From assembly GCA_934196125.1 (NCBI GenBank), contig CAKPVT010000048.1, positions 1-10,902 of the forward strand: a stretch of 10,902 nt of DNA, given 5' to 3'. This stretch comes from an uncultured Streptococcus sp. Lineage in GTDB: Bacteria > Bacillota > Bacilli > Lactobacillales > Streptococcaceae. Position 1 is the stretch's first letter; each line of letters opens with the position of its first letter. Below are positions 5,224-10,902 of this stretch, in pieces. The notes below the pieces were generated by a model. It was not told the DNA's origin and made no database searches. It saw only the letters and a program-made list of their open reading frames with translations. A program made the translations under genes and the position numbers.

Positions 5224-7107
5224 ATGTCAGAAAAAAACAAAAAATCCCTTAGACGGATTTCACTAGCGACTTTAGGATTTTTGGTAGTTTTTGGAGTGGT
5301 AAAGGCAACACAACTATCTTTAGCAGTACAGGCTGCACTTTACGCCATACCATATCTTATTGCTGGGTATGATGTTTTAAGAAAAGCGGTCCTGAAAATC
5401 AGTAAAGGAAAAGTTTTCAGCGAACACTCTTTGATGACGATAGCAACGTTAGGAGCATTTGTATTGAGCTTTGTGACAAATGAATCTGAGTTTGCGGAAG
5501 CTGTTTTTGTCATGATATTTTACCAAATTGGTGAATTATTTGAACATATTGCAGAAGGTAGCAGCGAAAAATCAATTGCTGAATTGTTAAATTTACGCCC
5601 AGACCTTGTTCACTTAGAAAAAGGCGATGAGGTAGTTGATATTGAACCACAAGAAGTGCAAGAAGGGCAAGTCATTTCTATCCATCCTGGAGAAAAAGTG
5701 GCCATAGACGGTATTTTGATTACTGGTGAATCCTCTGTTGATACAGCGGCTTTGACAGGTGAAAGTTTACCACAAACGGTTCAAGTTGGTGACCAAGTGC
5801 TTTCAGGAATGATTAACATGACAGGGGTTATTCGTGTTAAAGTTTTGCATTCTGTAAAGGATTCAACGTTAAGCAAGATTCTAGATTTACTGGAAAATTC
5901 TGCTGCTAACAAGTCAAAAAGTGAGCATTTCATGACAAAATTTGCGGCTGTTTATACGCCAACTGTGGTGATTGCAGCGGTGATTTTGGCTGTTTTGCCA
6001 CCTCTCGTTTCTGGTGATTTTGCTGGGAATTTTCCAGAATGGTTTAGCCGTGCATTGACTTTCCTTGTGATTTCGTGTCCGTGTGCGCTTGTGATTTCAA
6101 TTCCTTTGAGCTTTTTTGGAGGATTGGGAGCTTGTTCAAAAGCAGGTGTATTGGTTAAAGGGTCTAATTATTTGGAAAGTCTAGCTTCGCTTGAGAGCTT
6201 GCTTTTTGATAAAACTGGGACATTGACAGAAGGTGTTTTTGAAGTAACGGCGCTTCATCCCAATGATATTACGGATGAGTACTTGTTACATTTAGCCAGT
6301 CACATGGAACGTTTTTCAACTCATCCAATTGCCCAATCGCTTCGCGAAGCTTATGAAAAAGAAGCAGATGATTGTTCCATTACAGACGTGACAGAAAAGT
6401 CAGGGTATGGCGTCAGCGCTATTATTAATGGACATAGTGTTGCTGTCGGAAATACCAAATTCATGGATAGCCTAGGGGCAAAATGGAAGGCTTGTAGCAA
6501 AGTTGGAACAATCGTTCATGTTGCTATTGACGGAGCGTACGCAGGGCACATTGTGATTTCTGATTGCATCAAGTCAGACACCAAGGAAGCCTTGGAACAA
6601 TTCAAACAAGCTGGCGTTAAACATCTGGTGATGTTGACAGGAGACCGTCGTGAAGTTGCTGAAAAAATCGCTGATGAGCTGGGCATCACAGACTATCAAG
6701 CGGAGCTATTGCCAACAGATAAGGTTGATGAACTTGAAAAATATCTTGCTAAAAAATCACCACGTACCACAGTTGGCTTTGTCGGTGACGGTATCAATGA
6801 TGCACCAGTTTTAGCCAGAGCTGATGTTGGGATTGCCATGGGTGGTCTAGGAAGTGATGTTGCCATTGAAGCCGCAGATGTGGTTGTTATGAACGACCAA
6901 TTGTCAAAGATTGCCAAAGCGATTAAGATTGCTCGCAAAACAATTCGTATTGCTCATGAAAACATCATATTCTCAATTGGTATCAAAGTTCTAGTTTTAT
7001 TACTAGCGAGCCTCGGAATGGCGAATATGTGGCTAGCAATTTTTGCAGATGTGGGAGTAACGATTCTCGCAACCTTGAATGCCATGCGTACCATGACGTT
7101 GACATAA
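5224..7107 (+). CDS. Heavy-metal P1B-type ATPase, ZntA/CadA family (Zn/Cd/Pb export)
   Basis: A 627-residue metal-exporting ATPase. It shows the actuator motif LTGES (177-181), the metal-binding membrane motif SCPCALVISIPLS with Cys285-Pro-Cys287, the phosphorylation motif DKTGTLTEG at Asp329, the P1B His-Pro motif STHPIA (His367), TGD (472-474) and VGDGINDAP (520-528). Lys588 and Asp609, 21 residues apart, match the ZntA Lys693/Asp714 pair of zinc, cadmium and lead pumps. It starts almost directly with membrane helices: the N-terminal HMA metal-binding domain and Cys clusters of classical CadA and ZntA are absent, as in several shorter family members. GAGGAGG at the end of the sensor gene serves as its Shine-Dalgarno. 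It is co-regulated with the sensor. The final codons contain the -35 box of the next gene's promoter. The exact metal preference is inferred. Confidence 0.94.
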   Translation: MSEKNKKSLRRISLATLGFLVVFGVVKATQLSLAVQAALYAIPYLIAGYDVLRKAVLKISKGKVFSEHSLMTIATLGAFVLSFVTNESEFAEAVFVMIFYQIGELFEHIAEGSSEKSIAELLNLRPDLVHLEKGDEVVDIEPQEVQEGQVISIHPGEKVAIDGILITGESSVDTAALTGESLPQTVQVGDQVLSGMINMTGVIRVKVLHSVKDSTLSKILDLLENSAANKSKSEHFMTKFAAVYTPTVVIAAVILAVLPPLVSGDFAGNFPEWFSRALTFLVISCPCALVISIPLSFFGGLGACSKAGVLVKGSNYLESLASLESLLFDKTGTLTEGVFEVTALHPNDITDEYLLHLASHMERFSTHPIAQSLREAYEKEADDCSITDVTEKSGYGVSAIINGHSVAVGNTKFMDSLGAKWKACSKVGTIVHVAIDGAYAGHIVISDCIKSDTKEALEQFKQAGVKHLVMLTGDRREVAEKIADELGITDYQAELLPTDKVDELEKYLAKKSPRTTVGFVGDGINDAPVLARADVGIAMGGLGSDVAIEAADVVVMNDQLSKIAKAIKIARKTIRIAHENIIFSIGIKVLVLLLASLGMANMWLAIFADVGVTILATLNAMRTMTLT

Positions 7108-7127
7108 AAAATAATTTGATTTATAAT
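7099..7127 (+). promoter_or_regulatory. Perfect consensus promoter for the SMR gene
   Basis: TTGACA (7099-7104), exactly 17 bases, TATAAT (7122-7127): both hexamers and the spacing are consensus for the vegetative sigma factor. The -35 box overlaps the last sense codons of the ATPase gene. Transcription would begin near 7134, giving a 5' leader of about 130 nt. Confidence 0.88.
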
Positions 7128-7133
7128 AGCATC

Positions 7134-7264
7134 AATCATATAGAAAGCTACCACTTTCCTCGGAAAGAGGGGAATGGTGATAATATCGTTTCGTAGGGAT
7201 ATCCTTTTGGATAAAGAAATGGTGTTGTTGCCGTTTTTTATTTTATCAAGAAAAGGAGAGCAAA
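7134..7264 (+). promoter_or_regulatory. Structured 5' leader of the SMR gene, candidate riboswitch
   Basis: The leader folds into a 12-bp hairpin (7150-7161 with 7167-7178, one C-A mismatch, loop GGAAA) and a second hairpin TATCC-TTTT-GGATA (7200-7213). A T-tract at 7234-7244 then precedes the Shine-Dalgarno AAAGGAGAG. The 5' arm ACCACTTTC can instead pair with GAAATGGT (7216-7223, one bulge), so two mutually exclusive folds exist. SugE/Gdx exporters are often under guanidine riboswitches, which makes that class the first candidate. I do not see the core motifs I know for guanidine-I, -II or -III, and I cannot compare with guanidine-IV from memory. Confidence 0.5.
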
Positions 7265-7583
7265 ATGACGTGGATTTATGATTTTCGCAGGAATATTGGA
7301 GGTTGTTTGGGCAACGAGTATGAAATTAAGTAAGAATTTTAGCAGGCTTGGCTACTCAATGGTAACCATTCTTGGAATGGTTTTAAGCTTTGTCTTTTTA
7401 GCGCGTGCGTTAAAGGAACTTCCGATGAGTCTTGTTTATCCGATTTGGACAGGGATTGGTGCAATCGGAACAGTAGTTGTTGGAATTGTCTTTCTGAAAG
7501 ACCAATTATCACCGCTTGCCTATCTTTTTTTGATTTTGGTTGTCATTGGGATTATCGTGTTAAAAATGACCAGCGGACATTGA
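7265..7583 (+). pseudogene. sugE: SMR-family exporter, SugE/Gdx type, frameshifted after codon 5
   Basis: The 101-residue frame beginning at ATG 7278 is a four-helix small multidrug resistance protein. It has the essential membrane glutamate in ILEVVWA and the signature YPIWTGIGAIGT, which places it in the SugE/Gdx (guanidinium exporter) branch rather than the EmrE branch. The true start is almost certainly ATG 7265: it has an ideal AAAGGAGAG eight bases away and reads MTWIY, the usual beginning of the family. The frame then breaks. MTWIY must join IFAGILEVV, which needs two more bases in the TATGATTTTC segment (for example TATTTGATTTTC). As it stands, translation from 7265 gives a 22-residue peptide ending at 7331-7333. 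ATG 7278 has no Shine-Dalgarno of its own and would yield a protein with a shortened first helix. Reinitiation cannot be excluded. Confidence 0.8.
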
Positions 7584-7599
7584 GTCTTTTAGAGAAAAT

Positions 7600-7620
7600 T
7601 AGTAATTTTACTAGCTTTTT
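7600..7620 (+). terminator. Weak terminator after the SMR gene
   Basis: TAGTA (7600-7604) and TACTA (7609-7613) form a short AT-rich stem followed by GC and a run of T. It is thermodynamically weak and gives only partial support for termination. Confidence 0.35.
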
Positions 7621-7640
7621 TACAGCTTTTTGGGTAGAAT

Positions 7641-7799
7641 AGTAAGGGTAAGCGACTTTATCTGGTCGTAATAATTAATATGGCTAGAATGCTGAGCCAA
7701 AAATAGTCTAACTTATCAAGTCGCTGGACTGATAGTCTAATACCTATTTTTCGCTGTGCGTTAATAGCCTTTGTATTACTTTAAAGGAGACTTTATCTA
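7641..7799 (+). promoter_or_regulatory. Structured region upstream of gpmA
   Basis: AGCGACTT (7651-7658) pairs with AAGTCGCT (7718-7725) and encloses the hairpin TGGCT (7681-7685) / AGCCA (7695-7699). TAGTCTAA occurs twice (7704-7711 and 7733-7740). I find no convincing promoter hexamers or T-box core. It may be the gpmA leader or promoter region, and AAAGGAG directly before the gene is its Shine-Dalgarno. Confidence 0.4.
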
Positions 7800-8492
7800 A
7801 TGGTAAAATTAGTGTTTGCACGCCACGGTCAATCTGAATGGAACAAAGCTAATCTTTTCACTGGTTGGGCTGATGTTGACCTTTCAGAAGAAGGTACAAA
7901 ACAAGCTATCGAAGCTGGTAAATTGATTAAAGAAGCAGGAATTGAATTTGACCTTGCTTTCACTTCAGTTCTTAAACGCGCTATCAAAACAACTAACCTT
8001 GCTCTTGAAGCTGCTGACCAACTTTGGGTCCCAGTTGAAAAATCATGGCGCTTGAACGAACGTCACTACGGTGGTTTGACTGGTCAAAACAAAGCTGAAG
8101 CTGCTGAAAAATGGGGTGACGAACAAGTTCACATCTGGCGTCGTTCATACGATGTATTGCCACCAGCTATGGCTAAAGATGACGAATATTCAGCACACAC
8201 TGACCGTCGTTACGCTAACCTTGACGACACAGTAATTCCAGATGCTGAAAACTTGAAAGTTACTTTGGAACGCGCTCTTCCATTCTGGGAAGATAAAATC
8301 GCTCCAGCTCTTAAAGACGGTAAAAACGTCTTTGTAGGTGCACACGGTAACTCAATCCGCGCTCTTGTAAAACACATCAAACAATTGTCAGATGACGAAA
8401 TTATGGATGTTGAAATCCCTAACTTCCCACCACTTGTATTCGAATTTGACGAAAAATTAAACGTTACAAACGAATACTACCTTGGTAAATAA
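7800..8492 (+). CDS. gpmA: 2,3-bisphosphoglycerate-dependent phosphoglycerate mutase
   Basis: This cytosolic glycolytic enzyme interconverts 3-phosphoglycerate and 2-phosphoglycerate through a phosphohistidine. The 230-residue length is typical for streptococci. The catalytic motif ARHGQSEWN contains the phosphorylated His9, followed by the TGWADVDLSE loop (21-30), Arg60, the acid/base Glu87 in LNERHYGGLTG, and the second active-site histidine in GAHGNSIRALV (His182). Codon use is strongly restricted (many GCT, GAA, CTT, CAC, AAC), unlike the neighbouring genes, as expected for a highly expressed housekeeping gene. The Shine-Dalgarno AAAGGAG lies about ten bases before the ATG. It is monocistronic: a strong terminator follows at 8531. 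Confidence 0.97.
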   Translation: MVKLVFARHGQSEWNKANLFTGWADVDLSEEGTKQAIEAGKLIKEAGIEFDLAFTSVLKRAIKTTNLALEAADQLWVPVEKSWRLNERHYGGLTGQNKAEAAEKWGDEQVHIWRRSYDVLPPAMAKDDEYSAHTDRRYANLDDTVIPDAENLKVTLERALPFWEDKIAPALKDGKNVFVGAHGNSIRALVKHIKQLSDDEIMDVEIPNFPPLVFEFDEKLNVTNEYYLGK

Positions 8493-8530
8493 TCTGATAG
8501 TAGATTATAAGGGCTAAAACCCTTGATATG

Positions 8531-8565
8531 AAAGCATTCTAGGCTATCCCCTAGAGTGCTTTTTA
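8531..8565 (+). terminator. gpmA: Intrinsic terminator of gpmA
   Basis: AGCATTCTAGG (8533-8543) pairs with CCTAGAGTGCT (8550-8560), an 11-bp stem with one G-U pair, followed by TTTT. A second small hairpin AAGGG/CCCTT (about 8509-8524) lies just before it. Confidence 0.88.
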
Positions 8566-8597
8566 TATTACTTATAGTAAAACTAAAAAGATTGATG

Positions 8598-8603
8598 TAC
8601 AAT
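8598..8603 (+). promoter_or_regulatory. Putative -10 box of the small RNA
   Basis: TACAAT at 8598-8603 would start transcription near 8610, at the base of the long hairpin that follows. There is no good -35 box, so this rests mainly on position. Confidence 0.35.
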
Positions 8604-8609
8604 GTAAGT

Positions 8610-8684
8610 GAAGTAGAAGTGGTCTAACTCCCCTTGAAACAGACTTTGTGTCTGCGGTAGGAGGTGGGTCACTTCTGCTTTTTT
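8610..8684 (+). ncRNA. Candidate free-standing small RNA, about 75 nt
   Basis: An 11-bp outer stem (AAGTAGAAGTG at 8611-8621 with CACTTCTGCTT at 8670-8680, one G-U pair) ends in a T-run to 8684, so the closing stem is also a terminator. Inside are a perfect hairpin CAGAC-TTTGT-GTCTG (8640-8654), a C-rich strand ACTCCCC (8627-8633) and a G-rich strand TAGGAGGTGGG (8658-8668), which can pair in part (CTCC with GGAG). It lies after the gpmA terminator and before a convergent gene, so it belongs to neither. The C-rich strand could bind Shine-Dalgarno sequences of target mRNAs. I do not recognise the family. A leftover attenuator is the alternative. Confidence 0.55.
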
Positions 8685-8730
8685 GTTTGACAAATTTTCT
8701 TAGTGATAATGAGCATTTTATGTTAACTGC

Positions 8731-8759
8731 TAAAAAACACTATTCTAAAAGAATAGTGT
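8731..8759 (-). terminator. Intrinsic terminator of the DUF3267 pseudogene
   Basis: ACACTATTCT (8737-8746), loop AAA, AGAATAGTGT (8750-8759): a perfect 10-bp stem. On the minus strand it is followed by a T-run (complement of 8732-8737), placing it 24 bases after the stop of the minus-strand gene. Confidence 0.85.
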
Positions 8760-8782
8760 AAAATTCATTTGCTAAATTTAGC

Positions 8783-9347
8783 TTAATTTTTACTATATAT
8801 GATTAGTCCTACCGCTGTGTCTTCTGCTAAAATTTTCTTTCTGGCATATTTAATGCCAAGGAGATAGACATAGTAGAAATCACCGATACACCCTGTTGCA
8901 TATAGGCTGGCAATTCGGACATAGGCAGGAAAAGATAATAAATTCATACCAAAGAGGATAGTCAGTGTTAGAGACCAAATGATAAAAGGTGCTAAGCTAA
9001 TGATTATCATTTGCCGTCTGTCATAAGTCACTTTTGGACAGGTAGCATATGCCGCCCCTAATTTCCAATTGATTCCAAATTCGACTTTACTTTTAGGTTT
9101 AAAGAGTTTGAAAAAGAAAGCATGGATAAGTTTATGAATGATGACATCAGCAAGTATCGCTAGCATAAAAAGAAATAATTTTTCCAAATGAATAGTGTGG
9201 GTAATATTTTCAATGCTATGGAGTTAAATCTTTAAACCAAGTAAGTAAAAAAGATAAAAAATAGGAAAAAGTAGGAAGGGATATGATATTTAGCCAAATG
9301 GCTAATTTTTTGTCTTTTGTGATATTAATTTCTCATAAAGTCTTCAT
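8783..9347 (-). pseudogene. DUF3267-type membrane (metallopeptidase-like) protein, decayed
   Basis: The 3' part reads openly for 134 codons and resembles DUF3267 membrane proteins: a HExxH-like motif, then FFFKLFKPKSKVEFG, GAAYAT, RRQMIIISLAPFI and GDFYYVYLLGIKY. The missing N-terminus lies upstream in another frame. From ATG 9347, with GGGAG before it, the reading is MKTL, stop, then EINITKDKKLAIWLNIISL and a hydrophobic segment ending WFKDLTP at 9219. There a +1 frameshift is needed to continue as SIENITHTIH into LEKLFLF. Restored, the protein would have about 187 residues, my estimate of the family's usual size. Lesions: TGA at codon 5 (9335-9333), a frameshift near 9216-9221, and HKLIH in place of HELIH, which removes the presumed catalytic glutamate. 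The apparent TTG start at 9187 has no Shine-Dalgarno. Confidence 0.75.
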
Positions 9348-9548
9348 TTTATTCTCCCACAGGATGGTTGAGTTGCTTATAACAAGATAAATTTTTATAG
9401 CTTTATTATAGCACAGCACAGAAAAAGCTAGTGACACGAACTAAACACTCCTTGTGAGGTTTGAGATGTTTTTCCTTTCACAATTTAATCATTTTTTGAA
9501 AATTTATGGTATGATTAACAGTAAGGATTATATTTGGAGGGGGCTTTT
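9348..9548 (+). promoter_or_regulatory. niaR: Intergenic region and niaR promoter
   Basis: TGGTATGAT at 9507-9515 is an extended -10, giving a start near 9522. TTGGAGGGGG (9534-9543) is a strong Shine-Dalgarno for the ATG at 9549. I see no palindrome like the one before niaX, so the sequence gives no sign of niaR autoregulation. The rest of the gap shows no gene. Confidence 0.5.
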
Positions 9549-10070
9549 ATGAAAGCAGCAGAACGTCGTCAAAAAATTATCGATATTTTGAGCCAAACGC
9601 AAGTTCCCATTTCAGCCAGTTCTTTAGCTAGCAGACTCGGTGTTAGTCGCCAAATTATTGTTGGTGATGTTGCTCTGTTAAGAGCAGCTAATCATGATGT
9701 GATTTCGACACCTAAAGGCTATGTGATGTCACAAGCGCTTTATTCACACCAATTTATCGGGAAAATTGCTTGTCAACATGGTCCTGAAAGAACCAAAGAA
9801 GAATTGGACAGCATCGTTGCTAAGGGAGGAATTGTGATTGATGTTGAAGTTGAACATCCTGTTTATGGTATGTTAACAGCGCCGCTCGATATAAGAAGTA
9901 ACGAAGATATTGCCAATTTTATGGATAAGGTTGAACATTCTAATGCGACACTTTTATCTTCGCTAACACATGGGATTCACACACATACGCTTTCTTGTCA
10001 TTCAAAAGATGATTTTGAAGATATCAAGGAAATGTTATTAGATAAAGGCTTACTTTTGAAGTCTAACTAA
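9549..10070 (+). CDS. niaR: NiaR, niacin-responsive repressor (HTH_11 plus 3H domain)
   Basis: A 173-residue transcription repressor of NAD precursor genes. The N-terminal winged helix (residues 4-60) holds a helix-turn-helix in SASSLASRLGVSRQIIVGDVALLRA. The C-terminal 3H domain (about 68-170) has the histidines that name it: His77 in CQHGPERTKEEL with Glu85 eight residues on, and the HGIHTHTL segment (His141, His144, His146). In the Thermotoga homologue, as I recall, a His/Glu/HxH set binds a metal beside the nicotinic-acid pocket, and the same pattern is visible here. ATG 9549 is chosen over an in-frame TTG at 9534, because that TTG begins the Shine-Dalgarno TTGGAGGGGG. The niacin transporter gene follows, with a palindrome between them that probably is this repressor's operator. 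Confidence 0.94.
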   Translation: MKAAERRQKIIDILSQTQVPISASSLASRLGVSRQIIVGDVALLRAANHDVISTPKGYVMSQALYSHQFIGKIACQHGPERTKEELDSIVAKGGIVIDVEVEHPVYGMLTAPLDIRSNEDIANFMDKVEHSNATLLSSLTHGIHTHTLSCHSKDDFEDIKEMLLDKGLLLKSN

Positions 10071-10076
10071 ATAGTT

Positions 10077-10105
10077 ACAGGTGTCTTGACACCTGTTCTT
10101 TTTTT
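10077..10105 (+). terminator. Palindrome: niaR terminator and probable NiaR operator
   Basis: ACAGGTGTC, TT, GACACCTGT (10077-10096) is a perfect inverted repeat around a TT centre, followed by a run of seven T. As RNA it folds into an 8-bp stem with a CTTG loop plus U-tract, a terminator for niaR. As DNA it is a 20-bp palindrome of the TGTC-TT-GACA type that I associate with NiaR sites, and it contains the -35 box of the niaX promoter. Confidence 0.75.
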
Positions 10106-10114
10106 ATTTATAAT
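10086..10114 (+). promoter_or_regulatory. niaX: Perfect consensus promoter of niaX
   Basis: TTGACA (10086-10091), exactly 17 bases, TATAAT (10109-10114). The -35 box is the right half-centre of the palindrome at 10077-10096, so a bound repressor would block RNA polymerase. Start near 10121, leaving an untranslated leader of about 146 nt. Confidence 0.85.
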
Positions 10115-10266
10115 AGGCAAGACTAATTAGTGGATCTGGGACGGTTGTTCTTGGGAAAATTGGTCTAAATACTGTCAATAGGCTTTTTTTATCGATAACA
10201 TTTAAGAAGCTGATAGTGCCTTGGTTGGTAAATCAAGGTTTTGATAGATATCATAAAGGAGTTATT
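10115..10266 (+). other. niaX: Long untranslated leader of niaX
   Basis: About 146 nt from the predicted start to the ATG. CCTTG and CAAGG (10217-10236) form a short hairpin followed by TTTT. I see no recognised riboswitch. The Shine-Dalgarno AAAGGAG is at 10254-10260. Confidence 0.4.
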
Positions 10267-10821
10267 ATGAGACGAAATCAGACAAAATCTCTTGCTTTTA
10301 CAGCAATTTTGGTTGCATTTGGGATTCTGATTCCAATGGTTATACCAGTTAAAGTGGTTATTGGACCTGCTTCGTTTACACTAGCAAGTCACGTATCCGT
10401 TTTTATGGCAATGTTTATTTCACCGCAAGTTGCGGTTTTAGTTGCTTTAGGAACAAGCTTAGGGTTCTTATTGGCAGGTTTTCCGATTGTCATCGTTTTG
10501 CGTGCTGTTTCCCATTTGTTATTTGCTGTTGTGGGAGCTATCTTGGTTCAAAAACGTCCAAGTTTGCTTGAGAAACCTTTATCAACATTTCTTTTAGCTT
10601 TGTTCTTGAATTTCTTACATGGCTTGGCAGAATTCATCGTTGTTTTAGTTTTGACTGCAGGGGCACACACTGGTGCAGCTTATGTTTGGTCATTAGTTGG
10701 GCTGATTGGCTTTGGTTCTCTTGTCCATGGTTGTATTGACTTTTACATTGCTTACTACCTTTGGAAATTCCTACGAGACAAAGTCGGTGTTAATTTTTCA
10801 GTCGCTTCAAAAGAAGATTGA
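10267..10821 (+). CDS. niaX: NiaX, niacin-specific S component of an ECF transporter
   Basis: A 184-residue integral membrane protein with about six helices (roughly 9-26, 36-52, 54-72, 75-93, 104-130, 139-167). It resembles the substrate-binding S components of energy-coupling factor transporters. These capture a vitamin and associate with a shared EcfT/EcfA/EcfA' module encoded elsewhere. Assignment to niacin (NiaX) rests on sequence resemblance and on placement directly after niaR with a NiaR-type operator in its promoter. The ATG at 10267 follows AAAGGAG by six bases; a longer in-frame reading from 10216 has no such signal. An IS element begins six bases after its stop, and the IS-end hairpin may now serve as its terminator. 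Confidence 0.92.
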   Translation: MRRNQTKSLAFTAILVAFGILIPMVIPVKVVIGPASFTLASHVSVFMAMFISPQVAVLVALGTSLGFLLAGFPIVIVLRAVSHLLFAVVGAILVQKRPSLLEKPLSTFLLALFLNFLHGLAEFIVVLVLTAGAHTGAAYVWSLVGLIGFGSLVHGCIDFYIAYYLWKFLRDKVGVNFSVASKED

Positions 10822-10834
10822 GATGAATGAACTG

Positions 10835-10880
10835 CACCCCAAAAGTTGGACAGAAAAAATCTAACTTTTGGGGTGTTTTT
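10835..10880 (+). terminator. IS-end hairpin with T-run
   Basis: The 13-bp stem described for the IS end is followed by TTTTT (10876-10880), so it can act as an intrinsic terminator for niaX transcripts and shield the transposase from read-through. Confidence 0.6.
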
Positions 10881-10882
10881 GT

Positions 10883-10902
10883 ATGAAATTGAGTTACGAA
10901 GA
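10883..10902 (+). CDS. IS3-family transposase OrfA, 5' end only
   Basis: ATG AAA TTG AGT TAC GAA begins MKLSYE, matching the start of OrfA proteins of streptococcal IS861/IS150-type elements as I remember them. The gene runs off the window after six complete codons, so intactness cannot be judged. Confidence 0.6.

Larger units (their letters stand above)
10828..10902 (+). mobile_element. Left end of an IS3-family (IS150-like) insertion sequence, partial
   Basis: TGAACTGCACCCCAAAAGTT at 10828-10847 looks like an IS150-type terminal inverted repeat. CACCCCAAAAGTT (10835-10847) pairs perfectly with AACTTTTGGGGTG (10863-10875) to form a 13-bp hairpin followed by five T. An ORF then begins. The right end and target duplication lie outside the window. 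Confidence 0.75.

Noticed and set aside
6696..7154. Minus-strand frames at the ATPase 3' end
   Set aside because: They mirror the ATPase gene and would overlap the strong promoter of the SMR gene.
8687..8692. TTGACA as a promoter -35
   Set aside because: No -10 box 16-18 bases downstream and no gene on that strand to drive.
10216..10266. N-terminal extension of NiaX
   Set aside because: The extra 17 codons lack a Shine-Dalgarno and include the AAAGGAG that serves the ATG at 10267.
1..10902. CRISPR array, tRNA or rRNA genes
   Set aside because: No regularly spaced repeats, no cloverleaf with TTCGAnTC-type arm at gene boundaries, and no rRNA-like conserved strings were seen.

Overview
The window reads as low-GC Firmicute chromosome, most likely Streptococcus and perhaps the bovis/equinus complex. 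The phosphoglycerate mutase, class 1A dihydroorotate dehydrogenase, NiaR/NiaX pair and DtpT-type peptide transporter all look streptococcal, and Shine-Dalgarno sites are strong AGGAG/GGAGG types. The species guess is inference only; no database was consulted.

Layout. 1-1109: a tiny membrane-protein ORF (217-378), then about 700 bases with no convincing gene, including a comparatively GC-rich, hairpin-rich block (about 430-775). 1110-2602: a frameshifted dtpT peptide-transporter pseudogene, separated by a bidirectional terminator from the minus-strand pair of an MDR-type NAD(P)H oxidoreductase and pyrD. 4742-4906: a divergent control region with a 34-bp palindrome, leading into a plus-strand operon of an SmtB/CzrA-like metal sensor and a Zn/Cd/Pb P1B-type ATPase. 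7099-7583: a perfect consensus promoter, a roughly 130-nt structured leader, and an SMR (SugE/Gdx-type) gene with a frameshift at codon 6. 7800-8492: gpmA, with codon use typical of a highly expressed gene. 8610-8684: a candidate free-standing small RNA. 8783-9347: a decayed DUF3267-type membrane protein gene on the minus strand. 9549-10821: niaR and niaX, with the niaX promoter lying inside a palindrome that looks like a NiaR operator. 10828-10902: the left end of an IS3-family (IS150-like) element.

How the parts fit. The sensor/ATPase pair is a self-contained metal-efflux module: the sensor carries an SmtB-type alpha5 zinc site and the ATPase carries the CPC motif and the distal Lys/Asp pair of zinc exporters. 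NiaR and NiaX form a niacin-uptake module in which the repressor site covers the -35 box of the transporter promoter. The SMR gene has the architecture of a riboswitch-controlled exporter (strong promoter, long folded leader, ideal Shine-Dalgarno), but its reading frame is broken.

A recurrent theme is gene decay. dtpT (two frameshifts plus substitutions), the SMR gene (2-nt deletion), the DUF3267 gene (nonsense codon, frameshift, lost catalytic Glu) and possibly the tiny ORF at 217 (in-frame TAA followed by 11 plausible codons) all look damaged. Only one of these lesions lies in a long homopolymer, so sequencing error is not the easiest explanation for all of them. I do not claim a wholly new system here. 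The best unexplained items are the leader at 7134-7264, the small RNA at 8610-8684 and the structured block at 430-775.
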